A DNA stretch of 64,000 nucleotides from Ceriagrion tenellum (GCA_963169105.1 OY720632.1:190836448-190900447), one strand, 5' to 3'; positions 31,451-42,299 are shown, counted from the first letter of the stretch. Notes: generated by a model not told the origin, from the letters alone. Program-made: numbers and translations.

Positions 31451-31640
31451 ATTCTGAGTACCGATAGTCCAGTTCGTATCGCTAAGTCTGTATCTTGATG
31501 GGCCAACCTTATTCAGCTTCCGCCGCCCATCGTGGCTTCGGCTGTCCAAGGTTACTTTGTGACTCTTAAGAGTATGCTGTAATCGAGTATGCAAAGTCAC
31601 CAGCCTTTGCAGTACCCGCACCACGTGCAGCTTTCCCTGC
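31451..31640 (-). pseudogene. LINE 5' segment continuing past the MITE
   Basis: Minus strand: TLKSHKVTLDSRSHDGRRKL, NKVGPSRYRLSDTNWTIGTQ, reaching the W/QNVRG site of the endonuclease start where the MITE lies. It is the N-terminal side of the 30462 frame. Confidence 0.7.
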
Positions 31641-31807
31641 TAATGGTTACGGTGCTCTACCGGTCAGTTTTGGCACATTTTCGCCAGTATGCCACAAGAG
31701 TAACCAAAGCATAGTAATACCCTAGGCCCACTTTCACTATATACTGGAGAATCTAATAATTTGCACTTAAACAGCATCAGAACAAATACCATAACTTTGC
31801 CCTGTGG
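31641..31807. other. Non-coding spacer
   Basis: Nothing recognised. Confidence 0.4.
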
Positions 31808-31950
31808 AAATGGGAATTAGAATTTATAATAATTTGCCAAAATTTGAATTGAAATATGTTAAATCTAACAATGTATTTAAATCCAAGGTAAAGTCTTTGC
31901 TCCAAGAAAGATTATTCTATTCCATTGATGAATATTTAAATAATAATTGA
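31808..31950 (+). pseudogene. LINE C-terminal scrap
   Basis: GIRIYNNLPKFELKYVKSNN, FKSKVKSLLQERLFYSIDEY, then LNNN and a stop: the IYNNLP...FKxxLKxxLLExxFYSxxE ending typical of Jockey/CR1-like ORF2 proteins. Confidence 0.7.
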
Positions 31951-32035
31951 TTTACTTTGTAAAATCTGCAAAATGAAGCAATAAGATGGGCAAAGGTACG
32001 CTCAAAATCGGAAATTAGTAGTTATCAAGTCTCTT

Positions 32036-32275
32036 CTCTTCATGAGCTCTATGCTGCATGAGAGCAATAAAACTCTTCATGAACTGTACGACGTTGCTCA
32101 TGAGGGTGCACTTAAAAACACTACGGAAGGAGACAAGCAATTTCTGTTACGTCAGAGAGGAAAGGAAAGTGTTGACATGAAATCAGTGAAAGCAGAATGA
32201 TGAAGAGAAATGAGACAAGTTGTTGAAATGGCGAGATTGGAAAAATCAAGAAAATAGATGTTGGCGGGTAACTTT
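32036..32275 (+). other. Degenerate copy of the minus-strand exon at 40038-40167
   Basis: AAATGAGACAAGTTGTTGAA, ATGGCGAGATTGGAAAAATC and GGCGGGTAACTTTTTATCTC parallel the minus strand at 40000-40090 (MRQAVEMAEMEKSW followed by GTGAGT). Here the frame has stops (near 32198 and 32258) but a GT stands at the matching donor place and the intron start is conserved too. Confidence 0.6.
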
Positions 32276-32468
32276 TTATCTCATTTTTGCATATTTTTTT
32301 AATTAACTGGTAGTTTAGATCAATTGTTAGTTGGGGGAGCCTTAGTTGGCTTAGTTAGCTTAGTTGGGGAGGCACTTAGATCTTGAGTGGTCCATTAAGC
32401 TAACCCCATTTTTAACCTGCCTGCCACATGCAGACAGGAGACACGAGCGCCACGGTGAAGGTATGAAT

Positions 32469-32560
32469 GGTCACCCATCCAACCCCCGTCCGGGCCCAAC
32501 ATTGCTTAACTTCAGTGATCTTACGGGAACTGGTGTTTCAATGAGGCTAGGCCCCTTGCC
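32469..32560 (-). ncRNA. 5S rRNA-like sequence, probably a 5S-derived SINE or pseudogene
   Basis: Minus strand shows CACCAGTTCCCGTAAGATC, ACTGAAGTTAAGCAATGTTG, GGCCC and GGATGGGTGACC, the box A to C internal promoter part of 5S rRNA (GTTAAGCAAC, GGATGGGTGACC) with many substitutions. Both the 5S start and the helix-closing end are lost and it lies alone among repeats, so a functional gene is unlikely. SINE3-type elements start with such a 5S segment. Confidence 0.8.
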
Positions 32561-32677
32561 TAATCTGGTCAGATAGTTTGACATTAACTAAAACTTCTAT
32601 GCTACATTTCTTTATGTTTAGAAGAGGTAGAATGGAACCATTACAGAGTATAACAAGTGCGTGAGAGGGGCCAGAAG

Positions 32678-32884
<207 letters not shown>

Positions 32885-34618
32885 AAGGTGGACCCTACCT
32901 TAATCGAATTCCTTACAAGAACTATGAACACATGGACAACTAGGCTCCAACTCAAAACCCCTAGTAAGATTTACCTAAGTCGAAATATACAAATAAGGAA
33001 TGGTATTTTTCAAGGTGACTGTTTAAGTGCCCTATGGTTCTGTATGAGCCTAAACCCTCTTTCAAACATGTTAAACAGGTCTGGTAATGGATATACGATA
33101 ATGAAAGACGGATGCCGCTATAGAATCAATCACCTTTTTTATATGGATGACTTAAAATTATATGCAGATTCAAAAGTAGGATTGGAAAATGCTCTTAAGA
33201 TAACAGAAATCTTCAGCAATGATATCCGCATGAGTTTTGGAGTGGAAAAATGCAAAACATGTTGTATCATAAGAGGAAAGGTAAAAGAACATGAAGGATA
33301 TGCTACTGAGAGTGAAAAGGTAATAGACCCTATGAAGGTAGATGAATACTACAGATACCTCGGGTTCATTCAAAATCCAATAACTGCTCACAAGAAGATA
33401 AAAGAAGAAATAAAATGTGAATTCAAAACCAGATTAACAAAAGTCTTAAAAACAGAGCTCAATGGACGTAATACAACAATGGCTATAAACACATTTGCAG
33501 TACCACTTCTAACCTACTCATTTGGCATTATTAAATGGACGGATACGGAACTCAACTCTCTCAATACACTAATGAGAACAGTAGCCTCTAAATATAGGAA
33601 GCACCATCAACACTCTGCAATAGAAAGGTTTATGCTGCCCAGAAAAGAAGGAGGAAGAGGTTTTATCGACATAAAAAACTCACACCAATCGCAAATAGAA
33701 AATTTAAGAAATTACTTCTACTCGAGAGAAAAAGAATCCCAAATGCATAAAGTCTTAATACAAATAGATAACTCTCCCTTACAACTAAGCAAAAGAAATA
33801 CAGTGATACAAAAAGATTCTGACAGTTCGAAGCTTGAGAGGTGGAGAGCCAAAACGCTACATGGGACGCATGCTAACCATCTTCTGCAACCACACATTGA
33901 CAAAAAGGCATCAAATAAATGGTTAACATCAGATATCTTTGCAGAAACAGAAGGATTTATGATTGCCATACAAGATAGAATAATTAAAACAAAAAACTAC
34001 AGTAAATTCATAATTAAAGAACCCAACGTGAATGACAAATGCCGAAAATGCAATAGCAAGTCAGAAACAATAGAACACATCACAAGTGGATGCAGTGTAC
34101 TAGCAAGCGTGGAATACACGCAACGACATGATAATATATGCAAACAAATATATCTTGCATTAGTTAATAAGTACAATGTATCCCATGAAACTAAACCATG
34201 GTACCTAATGACTCCACTGCCTGTAATAGAAAATGAAGCTGTCAAAATATATTACAATAGAAGTATTATAACGGACCGCCCTCGCCCAAACAATAGACCG
34301 GATATAACTCTTCAATTAAAACAAGACCGAAGAACATACTTAATAGATGTATCCATTCCAAATACAGAAAATTTAGAGGCTAAATACAATGAAAAAATAC
34401 AGAAATATATTCCTCTGGCTGAAGAAATAAAAGAAATATGGAACCAAAAAACAGTTAAAATTGTACCAATAATAATATCCGCGACTGGTGTAATACCAAA
34501 AAGCTTGCACAAAAGCTTGGAAATAATAGGAATAGAAAATCATTTGTACATGAAAATTCAAAAAACCGCAATAATTAACACGTGCTCCATAGTACGAAGA
34601 TTTTTAAATGAACATTAA
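32885..34618 (+). CDS. RLE-type LINE (R4/Dong-like), 5' truncated, open frame
   Basis: Open to 34618 and in frame with the microsatellite. RT C-terminal half: NGIFQGDCLSALWFCMSLNP, NHLFYMDDLKLYADS with an intact YMDD, VDEYYRYLGF. A long thumb follows, then the zinc motif CRKCNSKSETIEHITSGC (CX2C..HX4C). The restriction-like endonuclease shows PDITL, LIDVSIP and K of AKYNEKIQKY (PD..D..K). This domain order separates R2/R4/Dong/NeSL LINEs from APE types; Dong elements are known for inserting in TAA repeats. The N-terminal half is missing and the truncation abuts the (AAT)n tract. Confidence 0.92.
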   Translation, partial: KVDPTLIEFLTRTMNTWTTRLQLKTPSKIYLSRNIQIRNGIFQGDCLSALWFCMSLNPLSNMLNRSGNGYTIMKDGCRYRINHLFYMDDLKLYADSKVGLENALKITEIFSNDIRMSFGVEKCKTCCIIRGKVKEHEGYATESEKVIDPMKVDEYYRYLGFIQNPITAHKKIKEEIKCEFKTRLTKVLKTELNGRNTTMAINTFAVPLLTYSFGIIKWTDTELNSLNTLMRTVASKYRKHHQHSAIERFMLPRKEGGRGFIDIKNSHQSQIENLRNYFYSREKESQMHKVLIQIDNSPLQLSKRNTVIQKDSDSSKLERWRAKTLHGTHANHLLQPHIDKKASNKWLTSDIFAETEGFMIAIQDRIIKTKNYSKFIIKEPNVNDKCRKCNSKSETIEHITSGCSVLASVEYTQRHDNICKQIYLALVNKYNVSHETKPWYLMTPLPVIENEAVKIYYNRSIITDRPRPNNRPDITLQLKQDRRTYLIDVSIPNTENLEAKYNEKIQKYIPLAEEIKEIWNQKTVKIVPIIISATGVIPKSLHKSLEIIGIENHLYMKIQKTAIINTCSIVRRFLNEH

Positions 34619-34732
34619 AATAGTACTTGAGCCTAATCCCTTTGGTGCCTTGCACCCGGGATAGGTGAATGTTTCCCAGCCCTTAAAAAGGCTGAGAAGT
34701 GAAGAATTCAAATAATAATAATAATAATAATT
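34619..34732 (+). repeat. 3' UTR of the first RLE LINE and (AAT)n tail
   Basis: GCACCCGGGATAGGTGAATG and AAAAAGGCTGAGAAGTGAAG precede about seven AAT units (34710-34731); the next LINE starts straight after. Confidence 0.85.
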
Positions 34733-35464
34733 CTTCGTTCCGCCTTCCTTCGTTCCGCGGGTCTCAGGTCCGAAACAGAGGGTTTCGTTCTCGCGTGCCA
34801 GGATGGTGTCATCAACACTCTCGTGTACCGCCGAATGATATTCAAGGCGGAGGTGACGGACACGAGATGCAGAGCGTGCCGAGCCAAGCCGGAGACTTTG
34901 AGTCACCTTCTCTCCGGCTGCAGTTATTACGCGCAATCAGCGTATTTAACTAGGCACAATGCAGCTCTGCGAGTGTTGTATTTCCACCTTCGACATCATT
35001 ACGGCATCGACGAAGTCCATGTGCTGCCCTATGCCCCTGAAGATATTGAGTCCGTCGTGGAGAACGACAAAATAAAAATCTGGTGGAATTACTCATTCCC
35101 CACCACAAGGCAGTTGGAGGCGAACAAGCCTGACATCGTTCTCCTCGACCGCCAATCTCGTTCCATGTTCGTAATCGAGTTTTCGGCTCCGGCCGATACG
35201 AACTTGGACGCGAAAGAGGCGGAAAAACGGACGAAATATCAAGACCTGCTGTTCGAACTTCGGCAGATGTACCCGAGACACTCTGTAAAACTAGTAGTCC
35301 TAGTCATAGGTGTGCTCGGTGGAATCAAGGGCTCGCTGATACAGAGCATCAAGTGTATTCCTGCTTGCGTGGCACAGGCGGAATCACTTGCAGCCCGCAT
35401 GCAGAAGGCCGTCCTCTTGGGGTCGCTCCGTCTGCTCCGTGCGCACGACCCGAACGCAGCGTAG
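34733..35464 (+). CDS. Second RLE-type LINE, heavily 5' truncated, RLE domain open
   Basis: In frame from about 34779 (EGFVLACQDGVINTLVYRR), then CRACRAKPETLSHLLSGC, the same zinc motif, then KPDIVLLDRQSRSMFVIEFS and DAKEAEKRTKYQDL: the PD..E/D..K restriction-like nuclease. Ends RLLRAHDPNAA. It is a different subfamily from its left neighbour: alignable motif by motif but much more GC-rich. RT is entirely absent. Confidence 0.9.
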   Translation, partial: LRSAFLRSAGLRSETEGFVLACQDGVINTLVYRRMIFKAEVTDTRCRACRAKPETLSHLLSGCSYYAQSAYLTRHNAALRVLYFHLRHHYGIDEVHVLPYAPEDIESVVENDKIKIWWNYSFPTTRQLEANKPDIVLLDRQSRSMFVIEFSAPADTNLDAKEAEKRTKYQDLLFELRQMYPRHSVKLVVLVIGVLGGIKGSLIQSIKCIPACVAQAESLAARMQKAVLLGSLRLLRAHDPNAA

Positions 35465-35620
35465 CCACTGATCCGATGGGTTAATCGGAAGCGGCTACGA
35501 ACTCTGCACCCCCCCTCTCGAGTTCTCGGCCATTATGACGGCAACGAAACCCGATGTTAGCCGGGGACTCGGAGGGGAAAGTTACAGAAGTAAAAAACAC
35601 AATAATAATAATAATAATAA
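35465..35620 (+). repeat. 3' UTR of the second RLE LINE and (AAT)n tail
   Basis: CTGATCCGATGGGTTAATCG through GGAAAGTTACAGAAG, then AAAAAACAC and about six AAT units at 35601-35620. Confidence 0.85.
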
Positions 35621-35964
35621 ATTTATTGTATTATTCTAGGAGTGAACTCCTTTAGAACAAGGTAGTACATAATGTGATGTGCAAGGACAAATAACAAGAA
35701 AATAAATCATATACTCCATCAGAAAACAAATAAAGAATAATTCGTTCATATAAAAATTAGTAAAGCCATCAAACAAAAAACCATGAGGAACCCAATACAG
35801 AGTGATCTGTACATAGAAAAATTAAGAATGGAATCGTACAACAACCAGAGTAAAAAAAGAAAACTACACTTGAACTCTTGAACTTGAACAGAAGTTAGTT
35901 CTTCAAACACATAAATTTACCACAGACATAGCAATGAACAAAACCCATAACAAAAAGACATGAT
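35621..35964 (-). other. 3' UTR of the minus-strand CR1/L2-like LINE
   Basis: Minus strand ends ...ATAATACAATAAATTTATT running into (ATT)n, giving an AATAAA next to the 3' end. No coding. Confidence 0.7.
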
Positions 35965-38350
35965 CTAAGTTCCTGGATCACAAACAAGTAAATGTTTGAT
36001 AAGTTTTCTCTTAAATATTGTGAGTGTAGCACTGTCTTTTACATATTTTGGCAGGTTATTCCACAAATTTGAAGCAACAACTGTAAAGGATTTTTGGAAT
36101 GTCGCTGACCGGAACTGGGGGGCGTACAAAAAACAGGGGTCTTGTCTAGTAACAACATTAGTGTATTTACTACTTGGGAGAAAAAGATCCATTATGTACT
36201 GAGGGCTCCCATATTTGAGGAGGTTGAACATGAAGCAGGCTATGTTATATTTTCTTCTTGATTTAAGATCAAGCCAGGAGAGCCTTTTAAAATAAGGGGT
36301 TATGTGTTCATGTCGCCGTAGATTAAAGATGAATCTCACACAGGAGTTCAACAAACGCTGTAGCTTAATATTCAGCTCCTCAGTTAAGTCATTGTGCACG
36401 AGACTACAGTAGTCTAGGTGGGGAAGAATGAGTGAGGTAACAAGTTTCTTTTTTAACTGAAGTGGTAGTAGATTTCTATGGATTTTAAATTGATGTAAAA
36501 TTGCATTTATTTTGTTGGATACCCTCATAGTGTGTTCTTTCCAGGAAAGATTCATGGTTAATGTCAATCCCAAATTTTTCACACTGTTACTGAACGGTAT
36601 GCTCTCTTCCTCGACCATTATCATTGGCAGTTCTGTGAAATTTATATTTGATACTATCTTGCTGTTACCAATGATAATGGATTTAGTTTTTATGGAGTTT
36701 AACACGAGGAAATTAAGCTTAGCCCAAGATGTGATAGCGAATACGTCCTCATTTACCTTATTGATCGTATCACCGAGTTTATTTGGAAGACAATGGCAAT
36801 AGATCTGCAAATCATCTGCGTAGATCATGTATTTACAGTGAGCAATACAATTTGGAAGGTCTCTGATATACAACGAGAACAAAAGTGGCCCTAGAACGGA
36901 ACCTTGTGGTACACCACTAGATATTGTTACCCAGTTCGATATGTCTCCTCTAGAATCTTTGACAGATTGACGACGTCCATTTAGGTAGGAAAAGAACCAG
37001 TTAAGGGATGAACTTGAAAATTTGAGATTTCTCATTTTTTGTAAGAGAAGGGCATGGTTTACACTATCGAAAGCTTTACTAAAGTCAAACAGGACCAATA
37101 TTGTCACCATCTTTTTATCAATGGCGTACCTAATATCTTCAGTGACTTTAATTAAGGCTGTTTGTGTCGAGTAGTTCTTACGAAAACCCGACTGAAATGG
37201 GTCTAATAACTGATGAGCGGTTAGATGATCAATTACCTGTGTGTAAACTACCTTTTCTAGACATTTTGAGGCGGTGCAGAGGATGGATATAGGTCGATAA
37301 TCTCCTGGAGAAGTAGGAGTTCTAACTTTACTGATCGGTCGAATCAAAGATGATTTCCAAACTTCGGGAAATGTGCTAGATATGAGGGACGAGTTAAAAA
37401 TATCAAGTAAAGCTGGAATCACAGATGCAGATGAGGCTTTCAGGTATTTCACCGAAATTTCATCAATCCCAACAGAATTTGATTAAGCGTTTCGTAGGAC
37501 ATTCTGCAAGACATCTGGGGTTATATGGTTAAAGTAAAAATTTGAGTCATTGAACGGAACAAAAGGTTCTATGGATTGGATGTTAGGGGTAAGGACATCA
37601 TTACCATTTGGCAAGGGGGAGCCAATTGATGCAAAGTACTCATTCATGGCATTTAGTGATAGTCCGAGAACTGAACTTTTGTTAGTCTGTTTTACTAGTC
37701 CGAGATTTCTTAGCTCACGCCAAAGGTCATTTGAATTCTTGAGGTTAGAGAGAGTATTTGTATAATACTGTTGTTTTGCCTTGATCACTAATCGCTTAAC
37801 GAGATTGCGTTGCCTTATGAATAGTTGATATATGGCATTATTTTTGGTTCTAATAGAGTTGATTCTCAGTCTATCCCTCTCTTTCATTTGTGCCTTTAAC
37901 TCAGGTGTAATCCACGGAACTATCGGTCTATTAAGCTGGATTTTTCGTTTTGGGGCGTAACGATCTAGGCAAGTTAAGAATGTTAGGTTAAAGCGTTCCA
38001 CTTTCAAATCAACGTTAGTGGATTCAAGCACTTTTTTCCAATCCGTTTCAAACAATTCTCTCTGAAAGCTATCGGTATCGAAATTTTTATTTGATCGAAA
38101 GACGAGGGTGGATGGAATCATTTTAGGTGCTGTAAATTTGTATGTTAAGGTGATCTTGTCGCGGGCCGAGAGAAAGGGAACAGGGGACTGACAAAAAGAG
38201 GAAATCTTTTCTTGCGAATCAACGATACAGAGATCGAGAAGCGTGTGGCTGTTTTCAGTATGATGAGTGGCATCCAAGGGAAGCAAATAGAGATCGTTTG
38301 AGTATATAAAGTCATGTAGAAATGCACTATAATAGTTATCTCGGAACATG
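35965..38350 (-). pseudogene. CR1/L2-like LINE ORF2, one in-frame stop, 5' truncated
   Basis: Two long minus-strand frames in register (38349-37483 and 37452-35965), separated by a TAA after LQNVLRNA. Part one has the endonuclease end (HTLLDLCIVDSQEK) and linker (YAPKRKIQLNRPIVPWITPE). Part two is RT: SLIRPISKVRTPTSPGDYRP, FDFSKAFDSVNHALL, SGVPQGSVLGPLLFSLYI, MIYADDLQIY with intact ADD, NLGLTLTMNLSWKEH, ILPHLDYCSLV, ending NLWNNLPKYVKDSATLTIFK and HLLVCDPGT. Only one stop over about 780 codons, so it is rather young. The front of the endonuclease is missing. Confidence 0.92.
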
Positions 38351-39486
38351 CCTCATCAAACCCACTCTAGCCCCCAACCAAGACCTATGATTATTAAAAC
38401 TTCATTTGGACAGAGGAAAATTGATTCAGAGGTAGCTGACAGATAATTGTCCAAAATGATAAACCATTGGTGATATCTCGACCCAGAAAAATTTCCATTT
38501 CCATTTTCCCATGATATTATGGGTAAAAAATGTCAAAACGAGCATAGCCATAAAATTGATCTCCAAAGAAAGATATAAAGATGCTAGTTGTGATGACAGG
38601 GATGTAAAAGCTACTCAGAGCCTCAGTTAGGTTGGTCATTCGTTGAACAAAGAAGTTGTTTATTTTGTTTCCTCTTGAAGTTTTCATTTTTTCAAGTGGT
38701 ATAAAATCAATACCAAATTATTTTTAAAGATTGACCTCGATATAAGGCTTGAGAATCAACACTACTTAAAAGTGAATAAAATTGTGAAAGGTTTTAGGGA
38801 TGACAAAGCTGAAAGGGGAGCAAAGTCATTCAAAAACTTCAATTCCTGTTTGACAAAAGACGAGGCACCACGGCAGCTTATGTTACAAATTGTGTCTGAA
38901 TGGAGACTAGTTTCTCCTGAATCTTCAAAAAGCCAACGTATCTAAACTATTGCCAATTCCACTTTTTCCTGACAACTGCAAATAAAAACCATTTTCAAAA
39001 ATCGAATGCACTAGAAAAGTGATTGTCTTCCTTTTGAAACCTTCCTTGCTCTTTTAATTCCATAATATTCCTTTTCAATTCGAAGATTCACTTTGGAAAA
39101 CGTTTCTGACTGAAACCGTGCTAATATACAAATTTGATTGCAAATGCAGATGAAAATTGATGCTGCAATAATTTAAAACCTTTACATTATACATTAATTT
39201 CCAAGATATGGATAATCACGACCTGGTGTGAAAAATGCTAAATATCACTAAATCTATATAGGATTTATCAAGAGCGTAGAGTGAGTAAAACTTAAAGGCT
39301 ACAACATTACCTATGTTAGGAAATAAAAATCAAGTTTCTAGAACAAATATTTTTCATTCAATGGGGGAAAACTGAGATTTTTGCAATGTGTAAGTTTTCT
39401 AAACTTCAACCCCAATGAGGCACAGGTTAATGTCATTAAATTGAGCTGAAACTCAGCCAATCGTATTTTCTAGTCAATTGGACTGC
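38351..39486. other. Non-coding stretch
   Basis: AT-rich; no ORF, RNA or repeat recognised. Confidence 0.6.
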
Positions 39487-39620
39487 TTATTCTCCTTCTT
39501 TATTTTCCGTTCTGATTCCTATGTGTGTGATAAAGTTATCCTCTATATCTTCTGGCATTGGCTCTTCTCCCTCCCATGTGCTGCTTTGTAATGGATCCCG
39601 TTGCACCTCTTCCTCATTTT
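39487..39620 (-). CDS. Candidate terminal exon of an unidentified gene (minus strand)
   Basis: A good acceptor (TTTTTTTTATTTCTAG) precedes an open, acidic segment: NEEEVQRDPLQSSTWEGEEP, MPEDIEDNFITHIGIRTENK, then EGE and TAA at 39487-39489. It starts with AA, completing a codon begun by a single G at the end of the upstream candidate exon, so the two join in phase. I do not recognise the protein. It may be a host gene or the ORF of a DNA transposon. Confidence 0.45.
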
Positions 39621-40037
39621 CTAGAAATAAAAAAAAGAGCATTCAAGTTTCGGTCATTGTCAAACTATGGTCGTTTGGTTCGATACATTTGTGGCCCTAT
39701 CGACATGGGACTTAGCAACCATTACCAAACACACAGCGGCCATTAATATGCTTAATGAACATTTACCACCATAGAACACCCAAGGAAATATTTGCGTTAC
39801 AAGTAGTCGTATTGAATACAAATGCACAGTCAAATCTACAATTACGTGGAAAAACTATGCCATGCCTACGAAGACCACATCAAAATAAGAACAATAATGG
39901 CGGTTTACTAATGTCGCGAAGACCAGTCTTGAGGGAAGAAAACAATTAATTTTGAACGACCCCGTGGCCAAACTATCTTCTCAGGCAGTCCAAAAACAGG
40001 GAAAAAATATGCAAAATTGAGATAAAAAGTCACTCAC
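39621..40037 (-). other. Candidate intron between the two minus-strand exons
   Basis: 417 bp, GTGAGT...TTTCTAG; small ORFs inside look like chance. Confidence 0.4.
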
Positions 40038-40167
40038 CGATATTTTTCCATGATTTTTCCATTTCCGCCATCTCAACAGCTTGTCTCATTTTCCTTCTTC
40101 GTCGTTTTTCTTTCACATATTTTCTGGCGTTCTGCCAAAGGAGCGCGATTTCACTTTTATGTTCCAA
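40038..40167 (-). CDS. Candidate internal exon of an unidentified gene (minus strand)
   Basis: After CAAGGGATCGTAG (possible acceptor) the frame LEHKSEIALLWQNARKYVKE, KRRRRKMRQAVEMAEMEKSW, KNI is open and strongly basic then amphipathic, ending at a consensus donor G|GTGAGT. A degenerate copy of the 3' part and of the intron start sits at 32195-32275 on the plus strand, so the sequence is repeated in the genome and may belong to a transposon. Confidence 0.45.
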
Positions 40168-40229
40168 CTACGATCCCTTGAAAAGTAATCACCTCAGGAG
40201 CCAGCATACCTTTGCTGTGACCCACGACG

Positions 40230-40440
40230 ATATTAACCTTTTTCCCAATGTCTTGGGGGCCAGGGGGAAGGGATAAAATCGGCGGGGGCGGGCGCCTTCC
40301 GTGCGAGTCCGAAGCTGTTCGTAATCCTCCGCTGCCTGGGGTGGGGTGGGGGGTAAGAGAGAGGGGCGGGGAACTGCCTCTGAGAGAGTGGGGAGGTTTC
40401 TAGTTTGGGATAATTATCCCTCGGCTGGAAAAACCGCGTG
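40230..40440. other. GC-rich patch
   Basis: GGGGGCGGGCGCCTTCCGTG, GGGGTGGGGTGGGGGG and GGGGCGGGGAACTGCC make this the most GC-rich stretch of the middle region, just upstream of the minus-strand candidate exons. It could be their promoter; no TATA or other defined motif is seen. Confidence 0.35.
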
Positions 40441-40448
40441 GTCCACAA

Positions 40449-40888
40449 TAGGGTTGCCAGGTTTTCTAACTGAAAATAAGGGAGACTGAAATTTGCTACC
40501 ACGTTATACGATGTTACTCTATACTATCGGATGTTTTCTATTGTATTTCAAATTTTAGCTTTGATGAGTAGGTACAATGGGATTCCGGTTCTAGAACCCA
40601 GTACCAACATAAACTTACATATATATGCACATTTGAGTACATGCTTGTAAAAATAATTTAATATTGGCAGCTATGATACATTATGTACAGTTCGATATAT
40701 CGCTCAGAATATTTCGGTAATCGAAGTTGAATTTTTAAAAATCCAAAAAATATTGCACTTGAACCAGACAATATTATATTAATATGAAATCCGGGAGAAA
40801 TGTTCTTAACTACGTGAGACGGGAGACTGAAAAAAATGAGGTCAAAATACGTAAGAACTCGGGAAATAGGGGAGACCTGGCAACCCTA
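40449..40888. mobile_element. hAT-like non-autonomous element, 440 bp
   Basis: Perfect 8-bp target duplication GTCCACAA (40441-40448 and 40889-40896). Terminal inverted repeats TAGGGTTGCCAGGT and ACCTGGCAACCCTA, 14 bp, perfect. An internal echo GGGAGACTGAAA occurs near both ends (40481 and 40820). No transposase frame. The perfect duplication points to a fairly recent insertion. Confidence 0.92.
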
Positions 40889-41100
40889 GTCCACAACGAG
40901 AGAGGCCATCTGGTGATGAGATTTGGCGACACAGCGAGCAGAATCAGGAAGTTAACACATCGGAAGTCTGAGAGCAACTGAATTTCCGAGGCCACCCCTA
41001 CTGTATCCTGGTTGGCTCTCGAAAAGTCAAGTGACGAGCAACTCTCTCTTCGCTCACCACTCACATATTCCAGTCCTTCCTCTAGGCTGCTCTAGGCCCC

Positions 41101-41610
41101 CAACACAAGACATGTGGGGAACACACATTAAAACATATGCGGCACAGCATTAAAGAAACTAGGTTTTGCTAAGCGTATAATAGAACTAGGTCCTAGGATG
41201 AAAAAGTAAAAGAGAGATGCTACTTCGTTCTGGTTAGGCCACACCTCGAATACGCCGCGAGCATTTGGGACCCTGGTCATAAAGATATAACCAAAAAAAT
41301 TAATCATACATAAGAAAGCAGCGCGCTTCGTTAAAAACTGCTGCGAGCGAACATATATTGTTTGACAACTGTTAGAGGTATTAAGGTGGGAGCCCCTAGA
41401 GACTCGGAGGCTTCACCCTTGGCTTAGGCTGCTTGATAAATTCAGAACTGATATTTTTCAGAGCGGCACAGAGAATATTATCATGACGCCTCGCTACATC
41501 TCTAGGTCTGACAGTTGCGATAAAATAAGAGAGATACACTGCCGAACAGATAGGTACAAAAACTCGTCCTCTCCGCGCACAATAAGCGACCAAAATAGAA
41601 ACTGATCTCC
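41101..41610 (+). pseudogene. LINE 3' remnant, plus strand
   Basis: Broken translation gives CYFVLVRPHLEYAASIWDPG (41220), HKDITKKI, then LLDKFRTDIFQSGTENIIM, TPRYISRSDSCDKIREIHCR and TDRYKNSSSPRTIS, the C-terminus of the family seen at 4583-7665. Stops are frequent. Confidence 0.82.
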
Positions 41611-41671
41611 TCCAAATACACTCTCAAAGAACATGTCACAATTTCACCTCCAAAACGTTTACATCTTTACA

Positions 41672-41745
41672 CGGCCGGTGACCTACCACCCCCTGCCACA
41701 CGCCCATGCGGCGGCTTACGGGGTAGTATGTAGATGTAGACATTG
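41672..41745 (-). repeat. CTACATCTACAT repeat, copy 2
   Basis: Minus strand GTCTACATCTACATACTACC, CCGTAAGCCGCCGCATGGG, CGTGTGGCAGGGGGTGG. As at 6248 it follows a LINE 3' remnant of the same family, but on the opposite strand. Confidence 0.75.
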
Positions 41746-42299
41746 GAAAAAGATAACAGTTGGTATAATCGAAAGTACTGAGGACGCACAGTGACGCAAG
41801 ACTGCCACAGAAAATACAACTATTAAATAACCAATCAACATTCCGTACAAATATAAAAAATTTATTATATACAAACAACAAATTTGGTGTTAAAAAATCT
41901 ATCAATTTTAACGTTTCAATAAATAACTTCCTTGACTACTTTCAAGTCTGATATGCACAGCCTCCGTCCGCGTCCACAGTTGAACAGATCTTGGAGAACA
42001 TGAGTTGCATTCTAAATACTTCGGCGCCGAGTATTCTGGAGTGAAAATCATCGGCAAAAACACAACAGGTGCCCTCGACCAGTCCAGCTCTTCTCGCCTC
42101 CTCCCTACTTAGTCACGGGGTTTTGCTATTCCCTTCCATTCCATGGAATGAGAGAGTCTGCTTCGGGGTGCGTTGGATCCGTACGAATGATGCCGCTTAC
42201 GTAACTGAGGAGTCACGTGGGACACCAACCGACATTTCGAGAATTTTGTGAATTTCGCCCCAATCGGATGGATAACTAACTGAGTGTCTGGTCTAAACT
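41746..42299. other. Non-coding stretch
   Basis: No gene; ORF at 42069-42251 has no recognisable content. Confidence 0.5.

Noticed and set aside
40810..41064. Minus-strand ORF overlapping the hAT-like element
   Set aside because: Crosses the element border and target duplication, so it is not an ancestral gene.
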